Assembly: GCA_902767285.1 (NCBI GenBank)
Contig: CACXHC010000242.1
Location: 1-14,966 of the forward strand
DNA: 14,966 bases
Reading direction: 5' to 3'
Source of the DNA: an uncultured Ruminococcus sp.
GTDB lineage: Bacteria; Bacillota; Clostridia; Oscillospirales; Acutalibacteraceae
A program made the position numbers and the translations under genes. The notes under the pieces are model-generated. The model did not search any database. It was not told where the DNA came from and saw nothing but the letters and a program-made list of their open reading frames with translations. Positions 1-7,648 of the stretch are shown here, one piece after another (position 1 is the stretch's first letter; every line of letters starts with the position of its first letter).

Positions 1-85
1 CCCCAAAAAAATCTCATGGAGAATAAGAAAAAGGTTTCCCCAAAAAAATCTCATGGAGAATAAGAAAAAGGTTTCCCAAAAAAAA
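1..85. repeat. 37-bp direct tandem repeat, truncated by the window start
   Basis: Positions 1-37 and 38-74 are identical 37-bp units that start CCCCAAAAAAATCTCATGG and end AAGAAAAAGGTTT. A third copy begins at 75 (CCC plus an A tract) and decays after about 10 bases. The array probably extends upstream of the window. The reverse complement of the unit junction (GGGGAAACCTTTTT) resembles one arm of the hairpin at 7567-7600. No reading frame or known element was recognised. Confidence 0.85.
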
Positions 86-131
86 TATGTGATTAATTGT
101 AAATAAATTGTAATTTTTTGTAATTTTCACC

Positions 132-160
132 TTGCAATTAATGACGGGATATAGTAAAAT
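132..160 (+). promoter_or_regulatory. Putative sigma-A-type promoter for the L,D-transpeptidase gene
   Basis: TTGCAA at 132-137 and TAAAAT at 155-160 are separated by 17 bp. They match the -35 and -10 consensus hexamers at 4 of 6 and 5 of 6 positions. This puts the transcription start near 167, leaving a leader of about 110 bases that is very AT-rich. Nothing else is visible in 86-276. The call rests only on hexamer match and position, in a background where AT-rich matches arise by chance. Confidence 0.45.
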
Positions 161-276
161 GGTATAGAGAAATTCGTATATTTTTGTTTATAGAAAATTC
201 ACAAAAAATTAATGTGGAATTTTGTTAAAAGTCTTAAAATATATTTTGCACGACTGCAAAGAAAGAGATGTGGCAA

Positions 277-1752
277 ATGACAAAAATCAAGGTAAAAAGC
301 AGAAATGATTATTCTGCAAGCAAAAAGAAGAAAAGTAACGGAACAGCAGTAGGATTTTTAGTATTTTTTGTGTTGCTGATATGTGCATATGGAGTGGCAA
401 CATACTGTTTTATGCAAAGATTTATTCCCGGAACGACATTCAACAATACAGACGTTTCGTTCATGACGGCGGAGCAGGCGAGAGCCGCTATATCAAAAAA
501 TCTCGATTATTATACGCTGACTATTTTGGAGCAGAACGGCAAAGAAGAGAAAATCGAAAGCGATGATATAGCTCTTTCCGTGTCTGTATCAGAAGATTTT
601 GACAAAAAACTCGATATAATGTACGGTCTTGAATGGATTATCAATATTTTTCAAGATAACAACTCCGAACTTGAAAACGAGCTTGTCATATATGATTATG
701 ATGAAAATATGCTCGATGATATTGTTGAAACTCTTGATTGTGCTTCTCCCGATGTTCCTGTAAAAGCCAAAAATGCCGAGATAGCTCTTGTTGATGACAA
801 ATTCGCCATTGTTCCCGAGCAGATGGGAAACGTTGTTGACAAAAACACTCTCACCGACAAAATAAAAGATGCGATTTTGTCACACAACGAAACTATCGAT
901 CTTGTTAAAGAGAATATGTACGAACTTCCCGAAATATATTCCGATGATCCTGTTATTCAAGAACAATGGCAACTCTATAACGAAATAAACGGAATTGAAA
1001 TAAATTTGAAATTCGGTGGAAAAGTTGTTCCGATAGGAACCAAAAAAATTGCCGGTTGGATAAAATTAGGTAAAAATCCCGATGGCTCATACAGAATAAA
1101 CATCATCACGGACGAAATAAAAAAATATGTAAAAACACTCGCCGAAACATACGATACATACGGAAAGCCCATCACGCTTACTTCTCACTCGGGAACAGTC
1201 GTTAACTTGACTACCGGTGATTACGGGTGGTATCTTGACCAACCCTATGTTGTGGATATGCTCAAAAATTACGTCATAAACCGTGAGAGCAAAACAATCA
1301 ATCTGACAGACGGCAGCGAGGAAAGCAACGCATGGTGGTATCGCTATGTAGGCAGATACAGCGATGTCGGTTCTGATTTCTACGGCGGAACATATATAGA
1401 AGTCAGCGTTCCCGAACAGCATATGTGGTACTACAAAGAAGGCAAAATAGTTTTTGAATCTGATGTAGTAACGGGAAATCCAAATTTGGGAAATTCCACA
1501 CCGCATGGAGCATTCAGAGTAAGGTATCACTACGCCCCGGCAACGCTCAGAGGCCCCGGATACGAAACGCAAGTCGCATACTGGATGGTTTTCGCCGATG
1601 ATGTCGGCTTCCACGATGCAACATGGCAACCGTATTTCGGAGGTTCGCTGTACTTGTCGAACGGCTCGCACGGCTGTGTTAATATGCCCTTAGACAAAGC
1701 CGGTCAGTTATTTGAAATTATCGAGGACGGAACTCCTGTTTTTGTATATTAA
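277..1752 (+). CDS. Membrane-anchored L,D-transpeptidase (YkuD domain) with peptidoglycan-binding region
   Basis: Predicted cell-wall enzyme that forms 3-3 peptide cross-links, or attaches molecules to stem peptides, outside the membrane. Numbering from ATG 277 (491 aa): a Lys-rich cytoplasmic start, one membrane helix at about 24-46, a long extracellular region with a PG_binding_4-like segment near 57-90 (TDVSFMTAEQARAAI), and a C-terminal YkuD catalytic domain at about 371-491. The active-site motif SHGCVNM places the nucleophile at Cys467 with His465 beside it; an upstream His446 lies in VGFHD. There is no cleavable signal peptide, so it should stay tethered. I prefer ATG 277 because the purine-rich AAAGAG at 262-267 lies 9 bases upstream; the ATG at 268 adds three residues but sits directly against that site. 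The family is certain; the physiological substrate is not shown. Confidence 0.93.
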   Translation: MTKIKVKSRNDYSASKKKKSNGTAVGFLVFFVLLICAYGVATYCFMQRFIPGTTFNNTDVSFMTAEQARAAISKNLDYYTLTILEQNGKEEKIESDDIALSVSVSEDFDKKLDIMYGLEWIINIFQDNNSELENELVIYDYDENMLDDIVETLDCASPDVPVKAKNAEIALVDDKFAIVPEQMGNVVDKNTLTDKIKDAILSHNETIDLVKENMYELPEIYSDDPVIQEQWQLYNEINGIEINLKFGGKVVPIGTKKIAGWIKLGKNPDGSYRINIITDEIKKYVKTLAETYDTYGKPITLTSHSGTVVNLTTGDYGWYLDQPYVVDMLKNYVINRESKTINLTDGSEESNAWWYRYVGRYSDVGSDFYGGTYIEVSVPEQHMWYYKEGKIVFESDVVTGNPNLGNSTPHGAFRVRYHYAPATLRGPGYETQVAYWMVFADDVGFHDATWQPYFGGSLYLSNGSHGCVNMPLDKAGQLFEIIEDGTPVFVY

Positions 1753-1753
1753 G

Positions 1754-1790
1754 TTTGTTTTTTTGAAAAAAGAAGGCGGGTTACGCCCGC
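1754..1790 (+). other. Degenerate T/A palindrome and short GC hairpin after the transpeptidase gene
   Basis: T7-G-A6-GAAG at 1758-1775 looks like a half-eroded copy of the CTTC-T8-G-A8-GAAG palindromes elsewhere in the window; its left CTTC arm is missing. A 5-bp GC stem (1776-1780 with 1786-1790, loop TTACG) follows. No T run comes after it, so it is a weak terminator candidate at best. Confidence 0.4.
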
Positions 1791-1836
1791 TGGCAATACG
1801 TACTCTAATTTATCGAGATTAAAAAAGGTGAATTAA

Positions 1837-2337
1837 ATGGTTGTTTTGGGTATAGACCCGGGATATGCTATTGTAGGATACGGGGCAATCGAATACTGTA
1901 ACGGAATCTATCACGTTATGGGATACGGAGCAATCGAAACTTCGGCACAGCAGAAATTTGATGTGCGTCTGGAGCAAATCTACAACGAGATGAACGGAGT
2001 TATAGACCGCAGTAAACCCGATGTTCTTTCCATAGAAAAATTATATTTTCAGAACAATCAGAAAACGGCGATAGATGTAGCTCAGGCGAGAGGTGTAATT
2101 TTGTTGTCGGCTCGTCAAAAGGGGATTCCGATATACGAATACACCCCGCTTGAGGTAAAAACCGCCGTAACGGGATACGGACAAGCCAAAAAACCGCAGG
2201 TTATGAAAGCTATAAAAAGCAGACTTAAACTCGAACAAATGCCTCGCCTTGACGATACTGCCGACGCGTTGGCTATTGCTATGTGTTATATACAATATAA
2301 CGGCACTATGTTAAAAAAATATTTGAATCAGTTGTAA
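1837..2337 (+). CDS. ruvC: Crossover junction endodeoxyribonuclease RuvC
   Basis: Holliday-junction resolvase that nicks two opposite strands of the junction in concert with the RuvAB motor. The 166 aa match the family's usual length (E. coli 173). The four acidic catalytic residues of this RNase H-like fold are visible: Asp7 in VLGIDPG, Glu67 in SIEKLYF, and Asp140 and Asp143 in LDDTADALAIA. Start ATG 1837 has AAGGTG at 1825-1830, six bases upstream. It precedes ruvA and ruvB, the expected functional set, but a 267-base spacer full of hairpins and AT-rich repeats separates it from ruvA. The 84 bases upstream show no clear promoter. Confidence 0.97.
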   Translation: MVVLGIDPGYAIVGYGAIEYCNGIYHVMGYGAIETSAQQKFDVRLEQIYNEMNGVIDRSKPDVLSIEKLYFQNNQKTAIDVAQARGVILLSARQKGIPIYEYTPLEVKTAVTGYGQAKKPQVMKAIKSRLKLEQMPRLDDTADALAIAMCYIQYNGTMLKKYLNQL

Positions 2338-2369
2338 TAATGCGAAAGCATACTTGTTAAAAATCATAG

Positions 2370-2408
2370 CAACAAATCTGACTGCGTTGTTTGCAGTCAG
2401 ATTTGTTG
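2370..2408. repeat. Perfect 16-bp inverted repeat (hairpin) downstream of ruvC
   Basis: Arms 2370-2385 (CAACAAATCTGACTGC) and 2393-2408 (GCAGTCAGATTTGTTG) are exactly complementary around a 7-base loop GTTGTTT. The stem would be very stable in RNA. On the + strand it is followed by GAGATAAAAG with no T run, so it is not a standard intrinsic terminator. It begins 32 bases after the ruvC stop codon. Confidence 0.85.
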
Positions 2409-2455
2409 GAGATAAAAGAAAGCCAAATATAAATAAATAAATTCCTTTACATTTA

Positions 2456-2590
2456 CAAAAAGTTTTTTTGCTTCTTTTTTTTCAAAAAAAGAAGAGAAAA
2501 AAATCTTACGGCAACGCAATACTTGCCATACACGAATTAAAGTTTTTTTTGCTTCTTTTTTTTTCAAAAAAAAGAAGAGAAAAAATAAAA
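2456..2590 (-). repeat. AT-rich palindromic repeat array, two units, inverted orientation
   Basis: Two palindromes, CTTC-T8-C-A7-GAAG (2471-2494) and CTTC-T9-C-A8-GAAG (2552-2577), lie 81 bp apart. Each is preceded by an A/T flank ending AAAGTTTTTTTG; the second reads CACGAATTAAAG. Reverse-complemented, the intervening spacer aligns closely with the spacers of the arrays at 11240-11467 and 14732-14932 (shared TTTAATTCGTGT and TTGCGTTG). So this is the same family facing the other way. The array ends right before the ruvA ribosome-binding site. Confidence 0.85.
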
Positions 2591-2604
2591 GGTTAGGAAT
2601 ACAC

Positions 2605-3213
2605 ATGATATACAGTCTAAAAGGAACGCTGGTGCATAGAACGCCGGAGTTTGTAGTTGTGGAGTGCGGGGGAGTAGGCTACAAGTGCACGACCTCGCTG
2701 TTGAGCATAAGAAATCTTCCCGAAATTGGTAATCAAGTCAAGTTATATACTTACATGGCGGTGAAAGAAAATGACATCGAGCTTTTCGGCTTTGCCAGCG
2801 AGGAAGAGTGCAAATGCTTTAAAATGCTGATTGGGGTGAGCGGAGTCGGCTCAAAAGCAGGCACGGCGATTCTCTCCGAATACACGCCCGAACAAGTTGT
2901 CGGCTGTATCGCATCGGGCAACGCCAAAGCTCTTACAAAAGCCGCAGGCGTTGGCAAAAAGCTCGCTGACAGAATTGTTCTCGAACTCAAGGATAAAGTA
3001 AAAAAAATGGGGGTTACTTCCATCGATATGAACATTTCGGGCGGTTCGAGTGCCGTGGGTTTGTCAAATATCCAAAACGCTTTGGAGGCTCTCGCCGTTC
3101 TCGGCTACGACAGCTCCGAAGTTATGCCGATAATTTCCAATTTTGACGGCTCTCTTTCAGTCGAAAATCTCATTCGCATGACTTTAGTTGAAATAGGTAA
3201 AAATAAAAAATAA
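2605..3213 (+). CDS. ruvA: Holliday junction branch migration protein RuvA
   Basis: DNA-binding subunit that grips the four-way junction and loads the RuvB helicase. The 202 aa match the usual length. An N-terminal OB-fold region (about 1-62, starting MIYSLKGTLV) precedes two helix-hairpin-helix motifs with GVSGVGSK at 77-84 and AAGVGKKLADR at 113-123. A flexible linker around 140-150 leads to the small C-terminal RuvB-binding domain. TTAGGA at 2593-2598 lies six bases before ATG 2605 and fixes the start. The stop is 15 bases from the ruvB start, so the two are very likely cotranscribed. Transcription from ruvC would have to pass through the repeat-filled spacer. Confidence 0.97.
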   Translation: MIYSLKGTLVHRTPEFVVVECGGVGYKCTTSLLSIRNLPEIGNQVKLYTYMAVKENDIELFGFASEEECKCFKMLIGVSGVGSKAGTAILSEYTPEQVVGCIASGNAKALTKAAGVGKKLADRIVLELKDKVKKMGVTSIDMNISGGSSAVGLSNIQNALEALAVLGYDSSEVMPIISNFDGSLSVENLIRMTLVEIGKNKK

Positions 3214-3228
3214 GGGGGCTTTTGTATT

Positions 3229-4275
3229 TTGGACGAAATGGCTTTTGAGGACAGAATTTTGTCCTCTGAGGAAATTGCGGAGGATCTTGTTAACTCCGAT
3301 AATCCGCTTAGACCTAAAACTCTTGATGAATACATCGGTCAAGAAAAAGTTAAACAGAATCTTAAGGTTTTTATCGAAGCCGCTAAAAAAAGAGGAGAGT
3401 TTCTTGACCACGTTCTTCTGTACGGCCCTCCCGGACTTGGAAAAACTACTCTTTCGCAGATAATCGCACGAGAAATGAACGTTAACATACGAATCACTTC
3501 GGGACCTGCTATCGAAAAACCCGGCGACCTTGCTGCCTTGCTCACCAACCTTAATATGGGTGATGTCCTCTTCATTGACGAGATCCACCGCATCTCACGA
3601 GCTGTTGAAGAAGTTTTGTATCCGTCTATGGAGGATTTCGCAATCGATATAATCACAGGTAAAGGACAAATGGCGGCATCGTATCACCTTCCTTTGCCAA
3701 GATTTACCCTCGTTGGAGCAACTACCCGTGCCGGACAACTCACCGCCCCTCTGCGTGACAGATTCGGTGTTGTTCTTCGACTTGAACTCTATTCTCCCGA
3801 GGAGCTTTCGATTATCGTTACTCGAAGTGCCAAAATTTTGGGAATCCCGATAGATAATGACGGTTCTATGGAAATAGCATCACGCTCACGAGGTACGCCG
3901 AGAATCGCAAACCGACTTCTCAAACGTGTTCGTGATTTCGCCGAAGTTATGGGCGATGGTACTATAACCGCCCAAATCGCAAAAGAAGCTCTCGACCGAC
4001 TCGAAATAGACCAACTCGGTCTTGACGCAAACGACCGCCGTATGCTCGAAGCTATCATAAAATTCTACAACGGCGGCCCCGTCGGTCTGGAAACTTTAGC
4101 CGCCGCAATAGGCGAAGAATCCGTCACAATCGAAGATGTATACGAGCCGTATCTAATGCAAATCGGCTTTTTGAGCCGGACACCCCGAGGACGTTGTGTC
4201 ACTCATGCCGCCTGCGAGCATTTGGGACTCCCGTTCCCTAACGGAGTTGTTCCGGGTCAGGCAACATTATTTTAA
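3229..4275 (+). CDS. ruvB: Holliday junction branch migration ATPase RuvB
   Basis: AAA+ motor that pulls DNA through the RuvA-bound junction. Read from the TTG at 3229, the protein is 348 aa and begins [15 protein letters not shown]. Walker A GPPGLGKT is at 66-73, Walker B LFIDEIH at 114-120, sensor 1 GATTR at 163-167, and arginine-finger candidates sit in PLRDRFG near 174-180. A C-terminal winged-helix domain carries TPRGR near 328. I choose the TTG because AGGGGG at 3213-3218 is 10 bases upstream of it, while the next ATG (3238) would be 19 away. A start reading MDE is also common in Firmicute RuvB. No odd substitution was seen. Confidence 0.97.
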   Translation: MDEMAFEDRILSSEEIAEDLVNSDNPLRPKTLDEYIGQEKVKQNLKVFIEAAKKRGEFLDHVLLYGPPGLGKTTLSQIIAREMNVNIRITSGPAIEKPGDLAALLTNLNMGDVLFIDEIHRISRAVEEVLYPSMEDFAIDIITGKGQMAASYHLPLPRFTLVGATTRAGQLTAPLRDRFGVVLRLELYSPEELSIIVTRSAKILGIPIDNDGSMEIASRSRGTPRIANRLLKRVRDFAEVMGDGTITAQIAKEALDRLEIDQLGLDANDRRMLEAIIKFYNGGPVGLETLAAAIGEESVTIEDVYEPYLMQIGFLSRTPRGRCVTHAACEHLGLPFPNGVVPGQATLF

Positions 4276-4362
4276 CCTAAATGAGCAAAAAGTTCCCCGC
4301 CTCTAAGCGAAGCATAGGGGGAGTATGTCGCAAATTATCTTATATTATGGAGGTCTTTTATT
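4276..4362 (+). other. Spacer between ruvB and glmM with a weak GC hairpin
   Basis: TTCCCC at 4293-4298 can pair with GGGGGA at 4317-4322 across an 18-base loop. No T run follows, so it does not qualify as an intrinsic terminator. The remaining bases lead to the strong glmM ribosome-binding site. A TATATT at 4341-4346 has no convincing -35 partner. Confidence 0.3.
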
Positions 4363-5715
4363 ATGGGAAGATTATTTGGAACAGACGGTGCGAGAGGTAT
4401 CGCAAATACTGAACTCACCTGCGAAATCGCTATGAGTATCGGAAAGGCTGCCGCTATGGTTCTCATCAAAGAGGAACACAGCAAAAAGCCAACTGTGCTT
4501 ATCGGAAAAGATACTCGCCTTTCATCAGATATGCTCGAAGGAGCTTTGACTGCCGGTCTTTGCTCCGTAGGTGCAGACGTTGTTCATCTCGGAGTTGTGC
4601 CGACTCCCGCAGTTGCATATCTCGTCAAAAAACACAACGCAGATGCCGGAATCATGATTTCCGCATCTCATAATCCGTTCGAGTTCAACGGAATAAAAAT
4701 TTTTAATGCTGATGGATACAAACTCCCTGACGCTCTCGAAGAAGAAATCGAGGCAATTGTTCTCGACAATGCCGAACCCTACCCGAATCCCGTTGGCGAT
4801 AAGCTCGGCAGAGTTTTGGCAATTCCCGAAGCGATAGACGAATATATAAATCATATCGCTTCAACTATTAACGGAAATCTTTCAGGACTCAATATCGCTG
4901 TGGACTGCTCCAACGGCTCGGCAAGTGCGACCGCCGAAAAATTATTCACAAAACTCGGTGCAAACTGCACTTTCATGAACTGCACTCCCAATGGCGTTAA
5001 TATCAATGAAAATTGCGGTTCAACGCACATCGAAATTCTTCAAAAATATGTGAAAGATAATAAGCTCGATGGCGGTGTTGCTTTCGATGGCGATGCCGAC
5101 AGATGTCTTGCTGTTGACGAAAACGGCGAACTCATTGACGGCGATTTCATAATTGCGATTTGTGCCAAATATCTCAAAGAAAACGGCAAACTCAAAAATA
5201 ACACCGCTGTGGGAACAGTCATGACAAATATGGGATTCAATAAATTCTGTGAAAATGCCGACATAAATTTTGTCGCTACGGCAGTAGGTGACAGATACGT
5301 TCTCGAAAATATGCTCAAAAATGATTACTGTATCGGCGGTGAGCAGTCGGGACACGTTATATTCTTGGAATACGGCACAACGGGTGATGGTCAGCTTTCG
5401 GCGGTTCAGCTCCTCAATATAGTAAACGAGAAAAATCAGAAATTATCGGAGGTTGCGAGCATAATCAAGCGTTATCCTCAGGTTTTGAAAAATCTCAAAG
5501 TTTCGAGAGAAAAGAAAGCCGAGTACGCTTCCGACACCGTTATCAAAGATAAAATTGCCGATGTTGAAAAACAACTCGGAAATCGTGGCAGAGTGCTTGT
5601 CAGACCTTCAGGAACAGAACCGCTCATCAGAGTTATGCTCGAAGGCGAAACCCTTGACGAAATCTCAAATTTCGCAGACGAGATAAGCGAAGTTATCAAA
5701 GAAAGGCTTTGTTAA
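4363..5715 (+). CDS. glmM: Phosphoglucosamine mutase GlmM
   Basis: Converts glucosamine-6-phosphate to glucosamine-1-phosphate, the committed route to UDP-GlcNAc for peptidoglycan. The 450 aa match the family length. Near the N-terminus is GTDGARGIAN; the phosphorylated catalytic Ser102 lies in ISASHNPFEFNG; the Mg-binding loop DGDADR supplies Asp242, Asp244 and Asp246; the C-terminal phosphate-binding loop RPSGTEP is at 414-420. The SASHNP and DGDADR sequences point to GlmM rather than a general phosphoglucomutase. TGGAGGT at 4348-4354 sits eight bases before the ATG. The methyltransferase gene starts three bases after the stop, so the two form one transcript. Confidence 0.97.
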   Translation: MGRLFGTDGARGIANTELTCEIAMSIGKAAAMVLIKEEHSKKPTVLIGKDTRLSSDMLEGALTAGLCSVGADVVHLGVVPTPAVAYLVKKHNADAGIMISASHNPFEFNGIKIFNADGYKLPDALEEEIEAIVLDNAEPYPNPVGDKLGRVLAIPEAIDEYINHIASTINGNLSGLNIAVDCSNGSASATAEKLFTKLGANCTFMNCTPNGVNINENCGSTHIEILQKYVKDNKLDGGVAFDGDADRCLAVDENGELIDGDFIIAICAKYLKENGKLKNNTAVGTVMTNMGFNKFCENADINFVATAVGDRYVLENMLKNDYCIGGEQSGHVIFLEYGTTGDGQLSAVQLLNIVNEKNQKLSEVASIIKRYPQVLKNLKVSREKKAEYASDTVIKDKIADVEKQLGNRGRVLVRPSGTEPLIRVMLEGETLDEISNFADEISEVIKERLC

Positions 5716-5718
5716 TAA

Positions 5719-6585
5719 ATGAGAGTATCGAACTGGAAAGATTACGAGCTTATTGATGCCTCTGACAGCGAACGTCTTGAACGCTGGGGCGACAAAATTC
5801 TCATACGTCCCGACCCGCAAATTATCTGGAAACCCGAACGCAATAATCCGCTGTGGAAAAAAGCCGATGCTCGCTATGTTCGTTCCAAAACAGGCGGGGG
5901 AAGCTGGACTGTATACAAAAAATTACCCGATGTGTGGAAAATCTCATACGGTGATATAACATTCGGCATAAAGCCAATGGGATTCAAACACACGGGGGTC
6001 TTTCCCGAACAGGCTGTTAACTGGGATTTCGCAAAACAAAAAATATCCGAGTACTCGGGCGAAACTCAGCCGAATATTCTGAATCTTTTTGCATACACGG
6101 GCGGAGCAACTTTGGCTTGTCTGAGTGCAGGAGCAAAAGTATGTCATGTGGACGCATCGAAAGGCATGGTGCAGTGGGCGAAGGAGAACGCATCTCTCTC
6201 GGGACTTGCTGACCGCCCTGTCAGATGGATTGTCGATGACTGCGTGAAATTCGTTCGCCGTGAAATCAGACGTGGCAACAAATATGACGGAATAATCATG
6301 GATCCGCCATCATACGGCAGAGGGCCTAACGGCGAAATTTGGAAAATTGAGGATCAAATTCACGAACTCATCATGCTGTGTTCGGAGCTTTTAAGCGACA
6401 ACGCAATATTCTTTATACTAAATTCTTATACAACAGGACTTTCGCCGTCTGTAATGAAATATCTTTTGGAGATGACGCTCGCCGAAAAACACGGCGGAAA
6501 AGTATCGGCGGACGAGATAGGTCTTGCGGTCACTCAAACGGGACTTGTTTTGCCGTGCGGTTCAACTGCTATATGGGAAGGCTGA
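5719..6585 (+). CDS. Class I SAM-dependent methyltransferase, RlmI/RlmK-like (COG1092 type), probable rRNA modifier
   Basis: Predicted to transfer a methyl group from S-adenosylmethionine, probably to 23S rRNA by similarity to the RlmI/RlmK group. In 288 aa I see motif I NLFAYTGG at 122-129, an acidic SAM-ribose position in CHVDASKGM (Asp145), VDDC near 172-175 and motif [10 protein letters not shown] at 195-202. The N-terminal PUA domain of E. coli RlmI is absent; instead there is a short beta-rich N-terminus (about 1-100). The start follows the glmM stop with one base overlap of context, and AAAGG at 5702-5706 lies inside glmM. The GGGAAGG near its own end appears to serve ecfA1. The exact target nucleotide cannot be told from sequence. 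Confidence 0.85.
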   Translation: MRVSNWKDYELIDASDSERLERWGDKILIRPDPQIIWKPERNNPLWKKADARYVRSKTGGGSWTVYKKLPDVWKISYGDITFGIKPMGFKHTGVFPEQAVNWDFAKQKISEYSGETQPNILNLFAYTGGATLACLSAGAKVCHVDASKGMVQWAKENASLSGLADRPVRWIVDDCVKFVRREIRRGNKYDGIIMDPPSYGRGPNGEIWKIEDQIHELIMLCSELLSDNAIFFILNSYTTGLSPSVMKYLLEMTLAEKHGGKVSADEIGLAVTQTGLVLPCGSTAIWEG

Positions 6586-6590
6586 TTAAA

Positions 6591-7454
6591 TTGGATTTTA
6601 TCGAAGTAAAAAACGTGAGTTTCGGTTACGATAATGCCGATGACGGTGCGAGAAAAACCGTTCTCAACGATGTTTCGTTTACGGTAAAAAAAGGCGAATT
6701 TGTTGCTCTGTTAGGTCATAACGGCTCGGGAAAATCGACTCTTGCCAAAATGTTCAACGGAATACTCGAACCCGAAGGCGGAAACATCACCGTTAACGGA
6801 ATCGACACAAAGGAAGAGTCAACCATACTCGAAGTTAGAAAAAATGTCGGTTTAGTTCTGCAAAATCCCGATAATCAGCTTGTTGCGAGCATTGTTGAGG
6901 AAGATGTTGCTTTCGGCCCTGAAAATCTCGGCATTCCGCCCGAAAAAATTCGTATTAGAGTTGACAACGCTCTAAAAGCTGTGGATATGTACGAATATCG
7001 CCGACACGCACCGCATAAACTTTCGGGCGGACAAAAACAGCGTGTGGCGATTGCCGGAATAATCGCCATGGAGCCTCAGTGCATTGTTCTTGACGAGCCG
7101 ACAGCCATGCTCGACCCTCAGGGCAGGAGAGAGGTCATGGACACTATTACCAAACTCAATAAAGAAAAAGGTATAACAATAATTCTTATAACTCATTATA
7201 TGGACGAAGCTGTTTTGGCAGATAGAGTTATTGTTCTCGATGACGGCAATATCATAAAAGATGACGTTCCGAGAGTGGTTTTTTCTAACGTCGAATTTTT
7301 GAAAACACACAGCCTTGATGTTCCTCAAGCGACCGAGCTTGCATATAGACTTAATTCCGGCGGAATAAAAATAGACACTATTCCATTAAATGAGCAGGAA
7401 TGTGTGGAGGAATTACTCAAAGCATTAAAAAACTTTTACTCTTCTTTTTTTTGA
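6591..7454 (+). CDS. ecfA1: Energy-coupling factor transporter ATPase EcfA1
   Basis: One of two ATPases that power vitamin or metal uptake with EcfT and exchangeable S-components. From TTG 6591 the protein is 287 aa and starts [15 protein letters not shown], a normal EcfA1 beginning. GGGAAGG at 6575-6581 is nine bases upstream, inside the end of the methyltransferase gene; ATG 6573 in the same frame is the alternative. Walker [10 protein letters not shown] is at 42-50, the Q-loop at Gln91, signature LSGGQ at 144-148, Walker B CIVLDEP at 164-170 and the switch His at 202. The tail NFYSSFF and the stop codon are encoded by an AT-rich palindromic element, so the native end was probably replaced. 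The spacer to ecfA2 (194 bases) is unusually long for this gene pair. Confidence 0.93.
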   Translation: MDFIEVKNVSFGYDNADDGARKTVLNDVSFTVKKGEFVALLGHNGSGKSTLAKMFNGILEPEGGNITVNGIDTKEESTILEVRKNVGLVLQNPDNQLVASIVEEDVAFGPENLGIPPEKIRIRVDNALKAVDMYEYRRHAPHKLSGGQKQRVAIAGIIAMEPQCIVLDEPTAMLDPQGRREVMDTITKLNKEKGITIILITHYMDEAVLADRVIVLDDGNIIKDDVPRVVFSNVEFLKTHSLDVPQATELAYRLNSGGIKIDTIPLNEQECVEELLKALKNFYSSFF

Positions 7455-7480
7455 AAAAAAAAGAAGCAAAAAAAACTTTT
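7439..7480 (+). repeat. Single AT-rich palindromic element overlapping the 3' end of ecfA1
   Basis: CTTC-T8-G-A9-GAAG spans 7441-7466 and is followed by CAAAAAAAACTTTTA, the same flank that follows the cores at 11256 and 14732. The ecfA1 stop codon TGA (7452-7454) is made by the last T of the T tract, the central G and the first A. It is a single core; the spacer that follows does not match the other arrays beyond the flank. Confidence 0.85.
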
Positions 7481-7540
7481 ACTATATAAAATTTATGTGT
7501 TTCAACGAACATTCTATATTTTGTGCAGGCACTGTCTGCC

Positions 7541-7600
7541 ACAATTAAAGTTTTTTGGAAAGGGTTTGGGAAAACCTTTTTTTCAAAAAAGGTTTTCCCA
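7541..7600 (-). repeat. Variant palindromic element with a GGGAAAACC stem, upstream of ecfA2
   Basis: TGGGAAAACCTTTTTT (7567-7582) and AAAAAAGGTTTTCCCA (7585-7600) are perfectly complementary around TC. The upstream flank ACAATTAAAGTTTTTTGG matches the CACGAATTAAAGTTTTTTTG that precedes the core at 2552. The centre T-run-C-A-run is also shared, while the outer stem is completely different. No T run follows on the + strand, so a classical terminator is unlikely, though a hairpin in the ecfA2 leader RNA is expected. Confidence 0.8.
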
Positions 7601-7648
7601 AGAAAGCCAATTTTTGTGAAGTTTAACGAAAAATCGGAGGAATTTTTA

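Noticed and set aside
1087..1671. 194-aa minus-strand open frame opposite the L,D-transpeptidase gene
   Set aside because: It lies wholly antisense to a gene with clear catalytic motifs, has no ribosome-binding site of note, and its Cys/Ile-rich translation resembles no family.
2397..2606. 69-aa minus-strand open frame in the ruvC-ruvA spacer
   Set aside because: The translation is the repeat itself (runs of Phe and Lys with KKKEAKK), so it is low-complexity sequence without a start signal.
6378..6590. N-terminal extension of EcfA1 back to the ATG at 6378
   Set aside because: This part overlaps the methyltransferase gene in another frame, gives Arg-rich noise and precedes the normal EcfA1 start; TTG 6591 has a good ribosome-binding site.
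7523..7648. N-terminal extension of EcfA2 back to 7523
   Set aside because: The extra codons are translated from the hairpin element and spacer; GGAGG eight bases before ATG 7649 and the family N-terminus support the shorter protein.
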